Below, piece after piece: positions 47,894 to 55,314 of a DNA stretch of 64,000 nt (position 1 is its first letter; each line of letters opens with the position of its first letter). A program made the position numbers and the translations under genes. Under the pieces are notes generated by a model. That model made no database searches. It saw nothing but the letters and a program-made list of their open reading frames with translations, and was not told the origin of the DNA. The stretch spans positions 1 through 64,000 of the forward strand of contig NZ_LISX01000019.1 of NCBI RefSeq assembly GCF_001905465.1, read 5' to 3'. This DNA comes from Kitasatospora sp. CB01950 (lineage in GTDB: Bacteria > Actinomycetota > Actinomycetes > Streptomycetales > Streptomycetaceae).

Positions 47894-49753
47894 ATGGAAT
47901 TCCTGGTCCTGGGCGCGCTTGAGACGCGCCAGGGCGGCGTCCTGGTGGACGTCCGAGGCATGCGGCAGCAGAGACTCCTGGCGCTGCTGCTCCTGAACGC
48001 CGGCCGGGTGGTGCCGATGGACTTCCTGGTGGACGAGCTGTGGGAGGACCCGCCGCCGTCGGCCAGACCGCAGGTGCACAACGCGATCCGCGACCTGAGA
48101 CGGGTGCTGGCCGCCGGCGAGCACCGGCTGGTGACGGTGGACGTCGGGTACCGGCTGGTGGCGCCCGAGGACGCGGTGGACTCGCACCGCTTCACCCGCC
48201 AGGTGCGGGAGGCCCGGGCCGCCGAACGCGACGGGCGGTTCCCGGAGGCGATCCGGCTGCTGCAGTCCGCGGTCGACCTGTGGCGCGGCGAGGCCTTCGC
48301 GGGCATCCACTGCCCGGCGGTGACCAGTGCGGCGGTCAAGCTGAACGAGCAGCGGCTGACCGCGATCGAGGACCTGATGGCGTTGCGCCTGAAGGTCGGT
48401 GAGACCTCTTCGCTGGTGGGCGAGTTGACGGCGCTGCTGGCGGAGTACCCGCTGCGCGACTCGCTGCGGCGGAGCCTGATGACGGCGCTGTGCCGCAGCG
48501 GACGGCAGGCGCACGCGCTGGCGGTGTACGACGAGGGCCGCCGCTTCCTGGCGGACGAACTCGGCCTGGAGCCGAGCCCCCAACTGCGGGCCCTGCAGGC
48601 GGAGATCCTCGCCGACGCGCCCGGCGTGCACGACGCGCCCGGGCCGGTCGCCGAACCGGCGGCGCGGCCGTCCGCCGGGACGGACCCGGCGCCCGGACAG
48701 CGGCCGAACTGCCTGCCGCACGACCTCGCGGACTTCGTCGGCCGCACCGGTGAACTGGCGCTGCTCCAGGAGGCGGTGGCCCGGCGGGCGGCGGGCGCGC
48801 CGCTGATGCTGGCCATCGACGGCATGGGCGGCGTCGGCAAGACCACCCTGGCGGTGCGCCTCGCGCACCGGGTGACCGCCGACTTCCCGGACGGCCAGTT
48901 CTTCGCCGCGCTGGACGGCTTCGACGAGACCCGGCCGCCGGTGCCGCCGGCCCAGGCGCTGGCCGCGCTGCTGCACGCGGACGGGATGCCGCCGGAGCGG
49001 ATTCCCGCGTCGCTGGAGGAGCGGTCCGCGCTGTGGCGCTCCCGGCTGGCGGGCCGGCGCTGCCTGCTGGTGCTGGACGACGCGTCCACCAGTGCGCAGG
49101 TGCGCCCGCTGCTGCCGGGCGCCGGCGAGACCCTGGTGCTGGTGACCAGCCGCCGGAAGCTGAGCGCGCTGGACGGATCGGTGGCGCTGCCGTTGGACGT
49201 GCTGCCGCCGGGTGACGCGGTGGAGCTGCTCGCCCGGGTGGCCGGGGAGCGCCGGGTGGCGCGGGAGCCGGTCCGGGCGGCGGAGGCGGCGGCGCTGTGC
49301 GGCTACCTGCCGCTGGCGGTGCGGATCGCCGCGACCCGGCTGCGCGACCGTCCGGCGTGGTCGGTCGCGGACCTGGTGGAGCGGCTGGCCGACCCGGCGC
49401 GGCGGGCGCGCTGCCTGCGCACCTCGGACCGCGACCTGATGGCGCTGCTGCGCGCGTCCTACCAGTACCTGGACCGGGTGCAGCAGCGGTTCAGCTGCCT
49501 GATGAGCCGTCAGCCGGTCGACGCGTTCGACGTGGACCGGGCGGCGGCGGTGACCGGGTTGAGCGCGGACGAGGTGGAGTGCTGCCTCGACGCGCTGTTC
49601 GAGAACAACCTGATCCGGCAGGAGGGCTCGGCACTGTTCTCGTTCCACAGCCTGGTGCGGGACTGCTCGCGACTGCTGCCCGATCCGCCCGACGCGGCCG
49701 GGTCCGCAACGGTTCTGACGGTCGGTCGGCCGGTGGTCGCCGCAGCGCTCTGA
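47894..49753 (+). CDS. SARP/AfsR-type pathway regulator with NB-ARC ATPase domain
   Basis: The product is 619 aa. An OmpR-like DNA-binding domain (MEFLVLGALETRQGGVLVDV to VTVDVGYRLVAPED) and a BTAD helical domain (DSHRFTRQVREARAAERDGR) form the SARP part, residues 1-250. An NB-ARC ATPase follows with Walker A IDGMGGVGKTTLAVRLAH and Walker B CLLVLDDAST, then LVTSRRKL and a winged helix. The TPR domain of AfsR is missing. SARPs bind direct repeats overlapping the -35 and switch on clusters, so this is the likely activator of the operon to its right. ATG at 47894 with GGGGGTG upstream. Confidence 0.93.
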   Translation: MEFLVLGALETRQGGVLVDVRGMRQQRLLALLLLNAGRVVPMDFLVDELWEDPPPSARPQVHNAIRDLRRVLAAGEHRLVTVDVGYRLVAPEDAVDSHRFTRQVREARAAERDGRFPEAIRLLQSAVDLWRGEAFAGIHCPAVTSAAVKLNEQRLTAIEDLMALRLKVGETSSLVGELTALLAEYPLRDSLRRSLMTALCRSGRQAHALAVYDEGRRFLADELGLEPSPQLRALQAEILADAPGVHDAPGPVAEPAARPSAGTDPAPGQRPNCLPHDLADFVGRTGELALLQEAVARRAAGAPLMLAIDGMGGVGKTTLAVRLAHRVTADFPDGQFFAALDGFDETRPPVPPAQALAALLHADGMPPERIPASLEERSALWRSRLAGRRCLLVLDDASTSAQVRPLLPGAGETLVLVTSRRKLSALDGSVALPLDVLPPGDAVELLARVAGERRVAREPVRAAEAAALCGYLPLAVRIAATRLRDRPAWSVADLVERLADPARRARCLRTSDRDLMALLRASYQYLDRVQQRFSCLMSRQPVDAFDVDRAAAVTGLSADEVECCLDALFENNLIRQEGSALFSFHSLVRDCSRLLPDPPDAAGSATVLTVGRPVVAAAL

Positions 49754-49906
49754 GCGGATTCGGAGAAGGTTTCCCCGGTTGTGTCCGCAACGCCGTTGTT
49801 CGGACATGTTTCCGGAATGTTCGGGTCAGGGTGTGGTTGCCGTGTGTCAGTAAGCTCAGGAAAAGATGTAGTTCTTACTGGCGCTGATCGAAACGGGGAC
49901 CGATCC

Positions 49907-50905
49907 ATGCTGGATGTTCTGGGGCTCGATGCGGAGGCCGAGTCCATATACCGCCGGATGCTGGCCGATCCGCGGGCCGGTGTCGGCGCCCTCGCGGCGG
50001 CCCTGGGCCTCACCGAGGAGAGAGTACGCACCGGCCTGGACCGATTGAGCGAACTGGCCCTGATCCAGCCGTCCGGCCGGGAGGGCATCGGGTTCCGGGC
50101 AGTGGGGCCGGAGACCGCGATGGAAGTGCTGTTGGCCCGTCAGCAGGCCGAGCTGGCCGCCCAGCAGTTGCGGGTGGAGGCGTCGCGGGCCGCGGCGGCC
50201 CAACTGATCGCGGAGTGCTCGGCGTTCCGGCCGACCGCCACCGACGCGGCGTCCGAGCAGCTGAACGGGCCGGAGATGATCCGCGAGCGGCTGGCCGAAC
50301 TGGCCGGGTCGGTGCGCCACGAGGTGGCGACCTTCGCCCCCGGCGGCGCCCACACCGAGGAGGACCTGCGGGCCAGCCGGCAGCCGAACACGGCGTTGCT
50401 GGAACGCGGCGTCCAGATGCGCACCGTCTACCTGGACAGCGTCCGCAACCACCGGCCGACCCTGGACCACGTGACCTGGCTGAACCTGCGGGGCGGCCAG
50501 GTCCGCACGGTGCCCGAACTCCCCATCCGCATGATCATCTTCGACCGGCAGCAGGCCGTCCTCCCGATCGACACCGAGGACGCCCGGGCCGGCGCGGTGG
50601 TGCTGCGCGGCGCCGGCACGGTGGCCGCGCTGTGCGCGCTGTTCGAGGGCGTGTGGGCGAGCGCGATCCCGGTCGGCGACGCGCCCCGGTGCTGCGACAC
50701 CGACGAAATGGCCCCGCACGAGCTCGCCGTGCTGAAGATGCTCGCCCAGGGCCACACCGACGAGGCCATCGCCAAGCGCATGGGCGTCTCCCCGCGCACC
50801 GCCCGCCGGTTCGCCGCCAACCTGATGGAACGCCTGGACGCCCGCAGCCGGTTCGAGGCCGGGGTGCACGCCGTCCAGGACGGCTGGCTCCCCGCCACGC
50901 GCTGA
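49907..50905 (+). CDS. LuxR-type regulator with TrmB-like N-terminal HTH
   Basis: The product is 332 aa. The N terminus (LGLDAEAESIYRRMLADPRA, then ALGLTEERVRTGLDRLSEL) looks like a TrmB winged helix. The middle resembles the effector domain of TrmB proteins (VRHEVATFAPGG, MIIFDRQQAVLPID), and the C terminus is a LuxR helix-turn-helix, AQGHTDEAIAKRMGVSPRTA. Regulators of this composition are frequent beside streptomycete biosynthetic clusters. It converges with the DHA2 exporter, 25 bp apart, and probably acts with the SARP. The start at 49907 matches the beginning of the conserved domain; the SD is weak. Confidence 0.85.
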   Translation: MLDVLGLDAEAESIYRRMLADPRAGVGALAAALGLTEERVRTGLDRLSELALIQPSGREGIGFRAVGPETAMEVLLARQQAELAAQQLRVEASRAAAAQLIAECSAFRPTATDAASEQLNGPEMIRERLAELAGSVRHEVATFAPGGAHTEEDLRASRQPNTALLERGVQMRTVYLDSVRNHRPTLDHVTWLNLRGGQVRTVPELPIRMIIFDRQQAVLPIDTEDARAGAVVLRGAGTVAALCALFEGVWASAIPVGDAPRCCDTDEMAPHELAVLKMLAQGHTDEAIAKRMGVSPRTARRFAANLMERLDARSRFEAGVHAVQDGWLPATR

Positions 50906-50930
50906 CCGCGGGCGTCGTGCCGATGGCCGA

Positions 50931-52676
50931 TCAGGCCTGCTGCGCCGCCAGTTGGCGCTTCTCCATCCGGTCCGCGAGGAGGAGCGCCACCGCGGGCAGC
51001 AGCGTCGCCCCGTAGACCCAGAGCAGCCAGCCGAAGGAGTGCGCGAACGCGGCCGGCACCATGCCGTGGTGGCTGCGGGCCGAGTCCGTCAGCACCACGG
51101 TGACCACCGCGATGGCCAGCGCGCCGCCGATCCGCTGGGTCAGGTTGAGCTGCGCGGAGGCGTCCGGGATGGACTCCTGACGGATCGACTGGAACGCCCG
51201 GGTCATCGTCGGGACGATGGTCAGGCCCGTGCCCAGGCCGCGGATCACCAGGCTGCCGCAGATCAGCGGGTACGCGGTGGTGCCGGTCAGGCCGGTCATC
51301 GGGATGGTCGCGACGATCGTCAGGCTGATGCCGATCAGCACCGTCGCACCGCCGCCGATCTTCCGCAGCAGCACCCGGGACAGCCACGCCGCGGTCACCA
51401 CGCCCAGGCCGCCGGTGGACATCAGCAGACCGGTGGTCACCGCGGACTCGCCGCGGGCGTCCTCGAAGTACAGCGGGATCAGCATCATCGGCGAGTACAG
51501 GACGAAGCCCAGGCAGAAGATGTTCACCACGGCCGTCGCGTACACCGGGATGCGGAACAGCCGCAGGTCCAGCAGCGGGAACTTCGCCTTCAGCTCGCGC
51601 ACCACGAACACCGCCGCACCGACCACGGCCAGACCCAGCGGCAGCAGCAGCGAGACGCTCGCCTTCGCACCCTGCTCGGCGTACTCGTGGATGGCCAGCA
51701 CCAGCGAGACGGTGGCGGTCGCCGAGGAAACCAGGCCCAGCAGGTCCAGCGGCTTCGCGCTGCCGGCCGGCGGGGCGTCCTTGCGGACCCAGCGCACGGC
51801 GGCGAACAGCAGCACCGCGCAGAGCGGGATGTTCACCACGTACACCGCCGACCAGCCGCCCAGGGCGACCAGCAGACCGCCGATGGTCGGGCCGAGCAGC
51901 GGACTGATCAGCATCACCGAGCCGTTCAGGCCCTGCACCCGGCCCAGGTGCTCGCGCGGCACGCCGCGGGTCAGCAGGATCGTCGACGCCGGGATCAGGA
52001 CGCCGGCGGCCGCGCCGGACACGCCGCGGAACGCGATCAGCTGGTCCAGCGACTGGGCGGCGGCACAGCCCAGCGAACCCAGCGCGAACAGGGTGGTCGC
52101 CGCGACGAACACCCGCTTGGTGCCGAACCGGGTGGACAGCCAGCCGGTCGCGGGCATGGTCGCCGCGAGCGCCAGCAGGTAGGCCGTCACCACCCACTGC
52201 ACCTGGTTGATGCCGCCGAAGCGGGCGGTGGTCTCCTGCATGGAGACGTTGACGATGGTGGTGTCCAGCATCGCGATGAACCCGCCGCCGATGGCGACGG
52301 CCATGGTGATCAGCGCGGACTTGGACGGGCCTCCGCCGTCCTGGCCGGACTGCCCGGCCGGGGCGTCGGCCTTCGTGTCGGCCTTCGCGTCGACCGCGGG
52401 CGTTCCGGGAGCTTCGGGGGCCTCCGGCTCGGCGACGGCGACGGCGACCGCCTGGTCGACCACGGCTGCGGGCTCGGTGGTCTTCGGGGCGGCGGGCTTC
52501 TTCTTCGCGGCGGTGGCGGGCTTGGCGGTGGCAGTGGGCTTGGTGGCAGTGGGCTTGGCGGCGGCGGGCTTGGCGGCGGTGGGCTTCGCGGCGGGCTTGC
52601 GCGCCGGGCCCGGATTGCGGCGGGCCTTGCCCTTGGCCGCGTTCACCGTGGTGCGGGCGGGCTGCTTGGTGGGCAT
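50931..52676 (-). CDS. DHA2-family MFS exporter with Lys/Ala/Pro-rich N-terminal tail
   Basis: The product is 581 aa. The C-terminal 460 residues hold about 14 hydrophobic segments with FIAMLDTTIVNVSMQET (motif D1), GWLSTRFGTKRVFVAATTLF (motif A) and GSVMLISPLLGPTIGGLLVA (motif C, antiporter). It should export a product by proton antiport. The first 120 residues are extraordinary: a histone H1-like series of AKPAAAKPTATKP units followed by an acidic Pro/Ala stretch. It ends the biosynthetic operon, 40 bp after the acyltransferase gene, and is the obvious resistance/export gene. Confidence 0.92.
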   Translation of the reverse strand: MPTKQPARTTVNAAKGKARRNPGPARKPAAKPTAAKPAAAKPTATKPTATAKPATAAKKKPAAPKTTEPAAVVDQAVAVAVAEPEAPEAPGTPAVDAKADTKADAPAGQSGQDGGGPSKSALITMAVAIGGGFIAMLDTTIVNVSMQETTARFGGINQVQWVVTAYLLALAATMPATGWLSTRFGTKRVFVAATTLFALGSLGCAAAQSLDQLIAFRGVSGAAAGVLIPASTILLTRGVPREHLGRVQGLNGSVMLISPLLGPTIGGLLVALGGWSAVYVVNIPLCAVLLFAAVRWVRKDAPPAGSAKPLDLLGLVSSATATVSLVLAIHEYAEQGAKASVSLLLPLGLAVVGAAVFVVRELKAKFPLLDLRLFRIPVYATAVVNIFCLGFVLYSPMMLIPLYFEDARGESAVTTGLLMSTGGLGVVTAAWLSRVLLRKIGGGATVLIGISLTIVATIPMTGLTGTTAYPLICGSLVIRGLGTGLTIVPTMTRAFQSIRQESIPDASAQLNLTQRIGGALAIAVVTVVLTDSARSHHGMVPAAFAHSFGWLLWVYGATLLPAVALLLADRMEKRQLAAQQA

Positions 52677-52716
52677 CTTCGCGGGTCCTTCATCAGCGGG
52701 AGGAGGGGTGTCCGGG

Positions 52717-53883
52717 TCACTCGGCGGCGAGCAGGGCGCGTTCGACCTCGTCCAGGACGGCCTCGGCGGCCGGGCGGGCGTCGGGCCGGTTGCGGCAGGA
52801 CAGCGTGAGTTCGGTGCGGCCGTCGATCTGGCAGGTGCTCAGGAACATCTCGGCGTACGGGACGAGCATCGGCAGGGTGCAGTACTCGGTGGGGCGGAAC
52901 TGCGCGGTGCGGTACAGCTCGGTGTCGATCCGGCCGTGATCGGTGAGGATCGCGGTGCAGGGGAAGCGGGTGCCGTCCAGCTCCTGGGCTTCCCGCAGCG
53001 AGTTCGCGAACGGGTTGTTGCGCAGGAAGTCCCGTTCCAGGGCGGCGACTTCGCGCTTGCGGAGCATGGCGGCGAGCAGCTGGCTGTGCAGCCGGTTCCA
53101 GCGGTCCTCGCGGTGCAGGTCGAGGACCAGCTGGGACGTCAGGTTGGCGGTGGAGCGCACCTCGCGGTCGTGGCGGCGGAGGTCCACCGGGATGATCAGG
53201 CGGCCGGCGTCGGCGGTCAGCAGCCGGGAGACGGCCGCGCCGATCCGGGCGGTGACGGCGGACGGCGTCGCGGCGATCGAGCGTCGCAGCCAGAGCGCCG
53301 TCCCGTCGGCGGGGCCCTGCCCGAGGATCGCGGGTTCGCCTTCCACCCGGGCCGGGACGGGGGCGGCCGGGACGGGGGCGGCGGCGGCGCGGAAGTGCGT
53401 GTCGTCGACGGTGGAGTCGGCGCCGATCAGGGCCTCGCCGCGCAGCGCGCGGAACAGGTCCTCGATCCAGTACCGCAGGCCGCGACCGTCGGTGACGATG
53501 TGGCTGGCCCGCACCACCAGCCGGCTGATCACCGGCCCGTTGGCGAGGCCCACCTCGCAGACCGGCCCGGCCACCACGTCCAGGTCCCGGTGGAAGAACG
53601 GGTGCTCGAACCCGGCGTCGGCGGGCAGCTCGGTGATCGGCGGCAGCGCGTCCTCGGCCCGCCAGTTGGGGCCTTTGCGGCGGACCGCGAGCCCCGGGTT
53701 GGCGGCGGTCGACTGCCGTACCGCGTCCGCGAGTTGCTCCGGGTCGATGCGGCCCTCGCCCTCGATCACCATCTGGATCAGCTGCGGGGTGCCGGTGGCG
53801 TTGGCGTTCAGGTAGCCGCGCTCGATCTGGGAGATCCGCCGGGAGTAGGCCCGGGCGGGCGTGGCAACGGCGGTGGCGGTCAT
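52717..53883 (-). CDS. Condensation-domain-like acyltransferase
   Basis: The product is 388 aa with the CoA-dependent acyltransferase/condensation fold. The active-site motif reads VVRASHIVTDGRGLRYWIED, that is SHxxxDG with the second, catalytic His of HHxxxDG kept. Later ANLTSQLVLDLHREDRW and PFANSLREAQELDG fit stand-alone enzymes such as PapA-type acyltransferases or free C domains that join an acyl thioester to an alcohol or amine. Like both peptide genes upstream it begins MTATA, and its ATG overlaps the stop of the 40-aa ORF. It may acylate a peptide or the diaminopropionate unit. Confidence 0.8.
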   Translation of the reverse strand: MTATAVATPARAYSRRISQIERGYLNANATGTPQLIQMVIEGEGRIDPEQLADAVRQSTAANPGLAVRRKGPNWRAEDALPPITELPADAGFEHPFFHRDLDVVAGPVCEVGLANGPVISRLVVRASHIVTDGRGLRYWIEDLFRALRGEALIGADSTVDDTHFRAAAAPVPAAPVPARVEGEPAILGQGPADGTALWLRRSIAATPSAVTARIGAAVSRLLTADAGRLIIPVDLRRHDREVRSTANLTSQLVLDLHREDRWNRLHSQLLAAMLRKREVAALERDFLRNNPFANSLREAQELDGTRFPCTAILTDHGRIDTELYRTAQFRPTEYCTLPMLVPYAEMFLSTCQIDGRTELTLSCRNRPDARPAAEAVLDEVERALLAAE

Positions 53884-54002
53884 GCGGCGAGCTCCAAGGT
53901 CGGGGCGGCGAAGTCCTCGGTCGGGGCGGCGAGTTCGGACGTCGGGGCGGGGGCGGGGGCGGGCGTCGGCTCCGGGCGGGCGTCGGTCGCGGTGGCGGTC
54001 AT
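53880..54002 (-). CDS. 40-aa peptide, core-less paralogue of the adjacent peptide
   Basis: It reads MTATATDARPEPTPAPAPAP followed by TSELAAPTEDFAAPTLELAA. Its ends mirror the neighbouring 97-aa peptide (MTATA start, AAPTEDxxAPxLELxA finish), but the cysteine cores are missing. Both ends overlap neighbours by ATGA, so it is cotranslated. The underlying DNA (53871-53939) is about 90% identical to 53990-54058, so the gene arose by local duplication. It could be a decoy, a second precursor or simply a by-product. Confidence 0.5.
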   Translation of the reverse strand: MTATATDARPEPTPAPAPAPTSELAAPTEDFAAPTLELAA

Positions 54003-54292
54003 GCGACGAGCTCCAGGGCCGGGGCGACGGAGTCCTCGGTCGGGGCGGCGGGTTCGGGCAGGCAGTCCCACTGCGCGCAGGTGCGCGCCACGACCTGGCG
54101 CTGCGCGCGGCCGGGTCCGGCCGGTGGCATCGGGGCCGAACCGGAGTCCGCCTGCGGGCCGACGGGTTCGGCCGAGCAGTCCCACCGCGTACAGGTGCGG
54201 GCCGCGGCGGCGGTACCGGCGGTCGCTTCGCCGGGCTCGGCCGGCCGGCCCTGCCCCGGCTGCGGGTGGGCCGCGGCGGCGGTGGCGGTCAT
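53999..54292 (-). CDS. 97-aa candidate RiPP precursor with two ARTCxxWDC cores
   Basis: The peptide is Ala/Pro/Glu-rich with two cores: ARTCTRWDC (residues 31-39) and ARTCAQWDC (69-77), spaced 38 residues and each followed within a few residues by a Glu-Pro. All four cysteines and both tryptophans of the peptide lie in the cores. The start overlaps the PPTase stop (ATGA) and the stop overlaps the 40-aa ORF, so it is firmly in the operon. Repeated short cores in a low-complexity chain suggest a ribosomal precursor cut into two products, or a peptide scaffold. No classical RiPP cyclase is within the window, so the modification is unknown. Confidence 0.6.
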   Translation of the reverse strand: MTATAAAAHPQPGQGRPAEPGEATAGTAAAARTCTRWDCSAEPVGPQADSGSAPMPPAGPGRAQRQVVARTCAQWDCLPEPAAPTEDSVAPALELVA

Positions 54293-55314
54293 GCGGTGGG
54301 CTCCAGGGTGAGGGCTTCGGTGCGGGTGGCGGGGGTGCTGGGGGCGGGCTGCCACCACCAGCGGACGGTGGCGGGGGCGTCGGTGGCGAGGGCCAGGTGG
54401 AGGCCTTGGCCGAGGTCGGTGGAGCGGACCAGGTGGCCGGTGTTGGTGGGGCGCCAGCCGGCCCGCCAGTCGGGGAGCCGGACGCCCGCGAAGGTCTCCT
54501 TGCGCAGGTGGGAGGCCTTGATGAGGGCCTCGCACTCGGCGAAGTCCCGCATGGTGGCGGGTTCGCCGTCGGGGCGGCCGAGCAGCGCGCCCAGCCACTG
54601 CATCGCGTACGGGCGGTCCCGGTGGTCCTGGAGGTCCACGCCGACGGTCTGGCCGGAGACCAGCGCCACCGTCGAGTACGCGTCGCAGTGCGCGACCGAG
54701 GCGGTGAGGCCGAGCGCCGGGACGCTCCACCGCCGGTGTTCGTCGCGGGCGAGCTCGCGGGGGCTCAACCGCACCCCGTACAGGCTCGCCACGGCCTCGG
54801 TGATCAGCCACCGGCCGGCGTCGTTGAGCCGGTGGCCCATCCGGTCGCGCGGCAGGTGCGGGTGCCGGGTGACGAGGCAGTCGATGGCTGCCTCCTCGTC
54901 CGAACTGCCGTGCTGCGCACCGGTGGTGAGCGGCCCGGGGCGGGCGGGCGTCCGGAGGTCCGTGGTCGCCCGGGCGGGCCGGCGGGGGGTCTGGGTGGGT
55001 GCCGGGCCGCCGCCCGGCACCCGGCCGGAGTGCGGTGCCCCGCCGGGCAGCGCCTCCGGCGTCCGGGACGGCGCGAGCGCCGTCGTGCCCCCGCCGACCA
55101 GGTCGGTCTCCGGGCGCTGCTCCTCCAGCCAGTCCCCGGCCCGTCCGGCCCGTCCGGCCCGCTCGACCGTCGCCGGGTCCGTGCCGACCGGGCCCGCCCC
55201 GGCCAGGACCGGGCCCATCCGGCCGGCCCAGCCGAGCATCACCAGGTCGGTCTCCGGGCGCTGCTCCTCCAGCCAGTCCCCGGCGGCCCGCAGGGCGCTT
55301 CGCACGGCGCCCAT
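54289..55314 (-). CDS. 4'-phosphopantetheinyl transferase, Sfp-like, with duplicated N-terminal segment
   Basis: The product is 341 aa; the last 200 residues resemble Sfp-type PPTases, with VGVDLQDHRDRPYAMQWLGA (magnesium-binding GVDL) and DFAECEALIKASHLRKETF in place of WxxKEA. It would load the phosphopantetheine arm on the ACP of this cluster. The first 140 residues are unusual: GDWLEEQRPETDLV appears twice through a perfect 44-bp direct repeat, and the rest is Pro/Gly/Thr-rich. Translation is coupled to the KS-CLF gene by TGATG and to the precursor gene by ATGA. Confidence 0.8.
   Translation of the reverse strand: MGAVRSALRAAGDWLEEQRPETDLVMLGWAGRMGPVLAGAGPVGTDPATVERAGRAGRAGDWLEEQRPETDLVGGGTTALAPSRTPEALPGGAPHSGRVPGGGPAPTQTPRRPARATTDLRTPARPGPLTTGAQHGSSDEEAAIDCLVTRHPHLPRDRMGHRLNDAGRWLITEAVASLYGVRLSPRELARDEHRRWSVPALGLTASVAHCDAYSTVALVSGQTVGVDLQDHRDRPYAMQWLGALLGRPDGEPATMRDFAECEALIKASHLRKETFAGVRLPDWRAGWRPTNTGHLVRSTDLGQGLHLALATDAPATVRWWWQPAPSTPATRTEALTLEPTA
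55097..55284. repeat. Perfect 44-bp direct repeat inside the PPTase gene
   Basis: 55097-55140 and 55241-55284 are identical (beginning ACCAGGTCGGTCTCCGGGCG on the plus strand), offset by 144 bp and therefore in the same frame. The copy encodes GDWLEEQRPETDLV twice. No mismatch has accumulated, so the duplication is recent or maintained. Confidence 0.85.
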
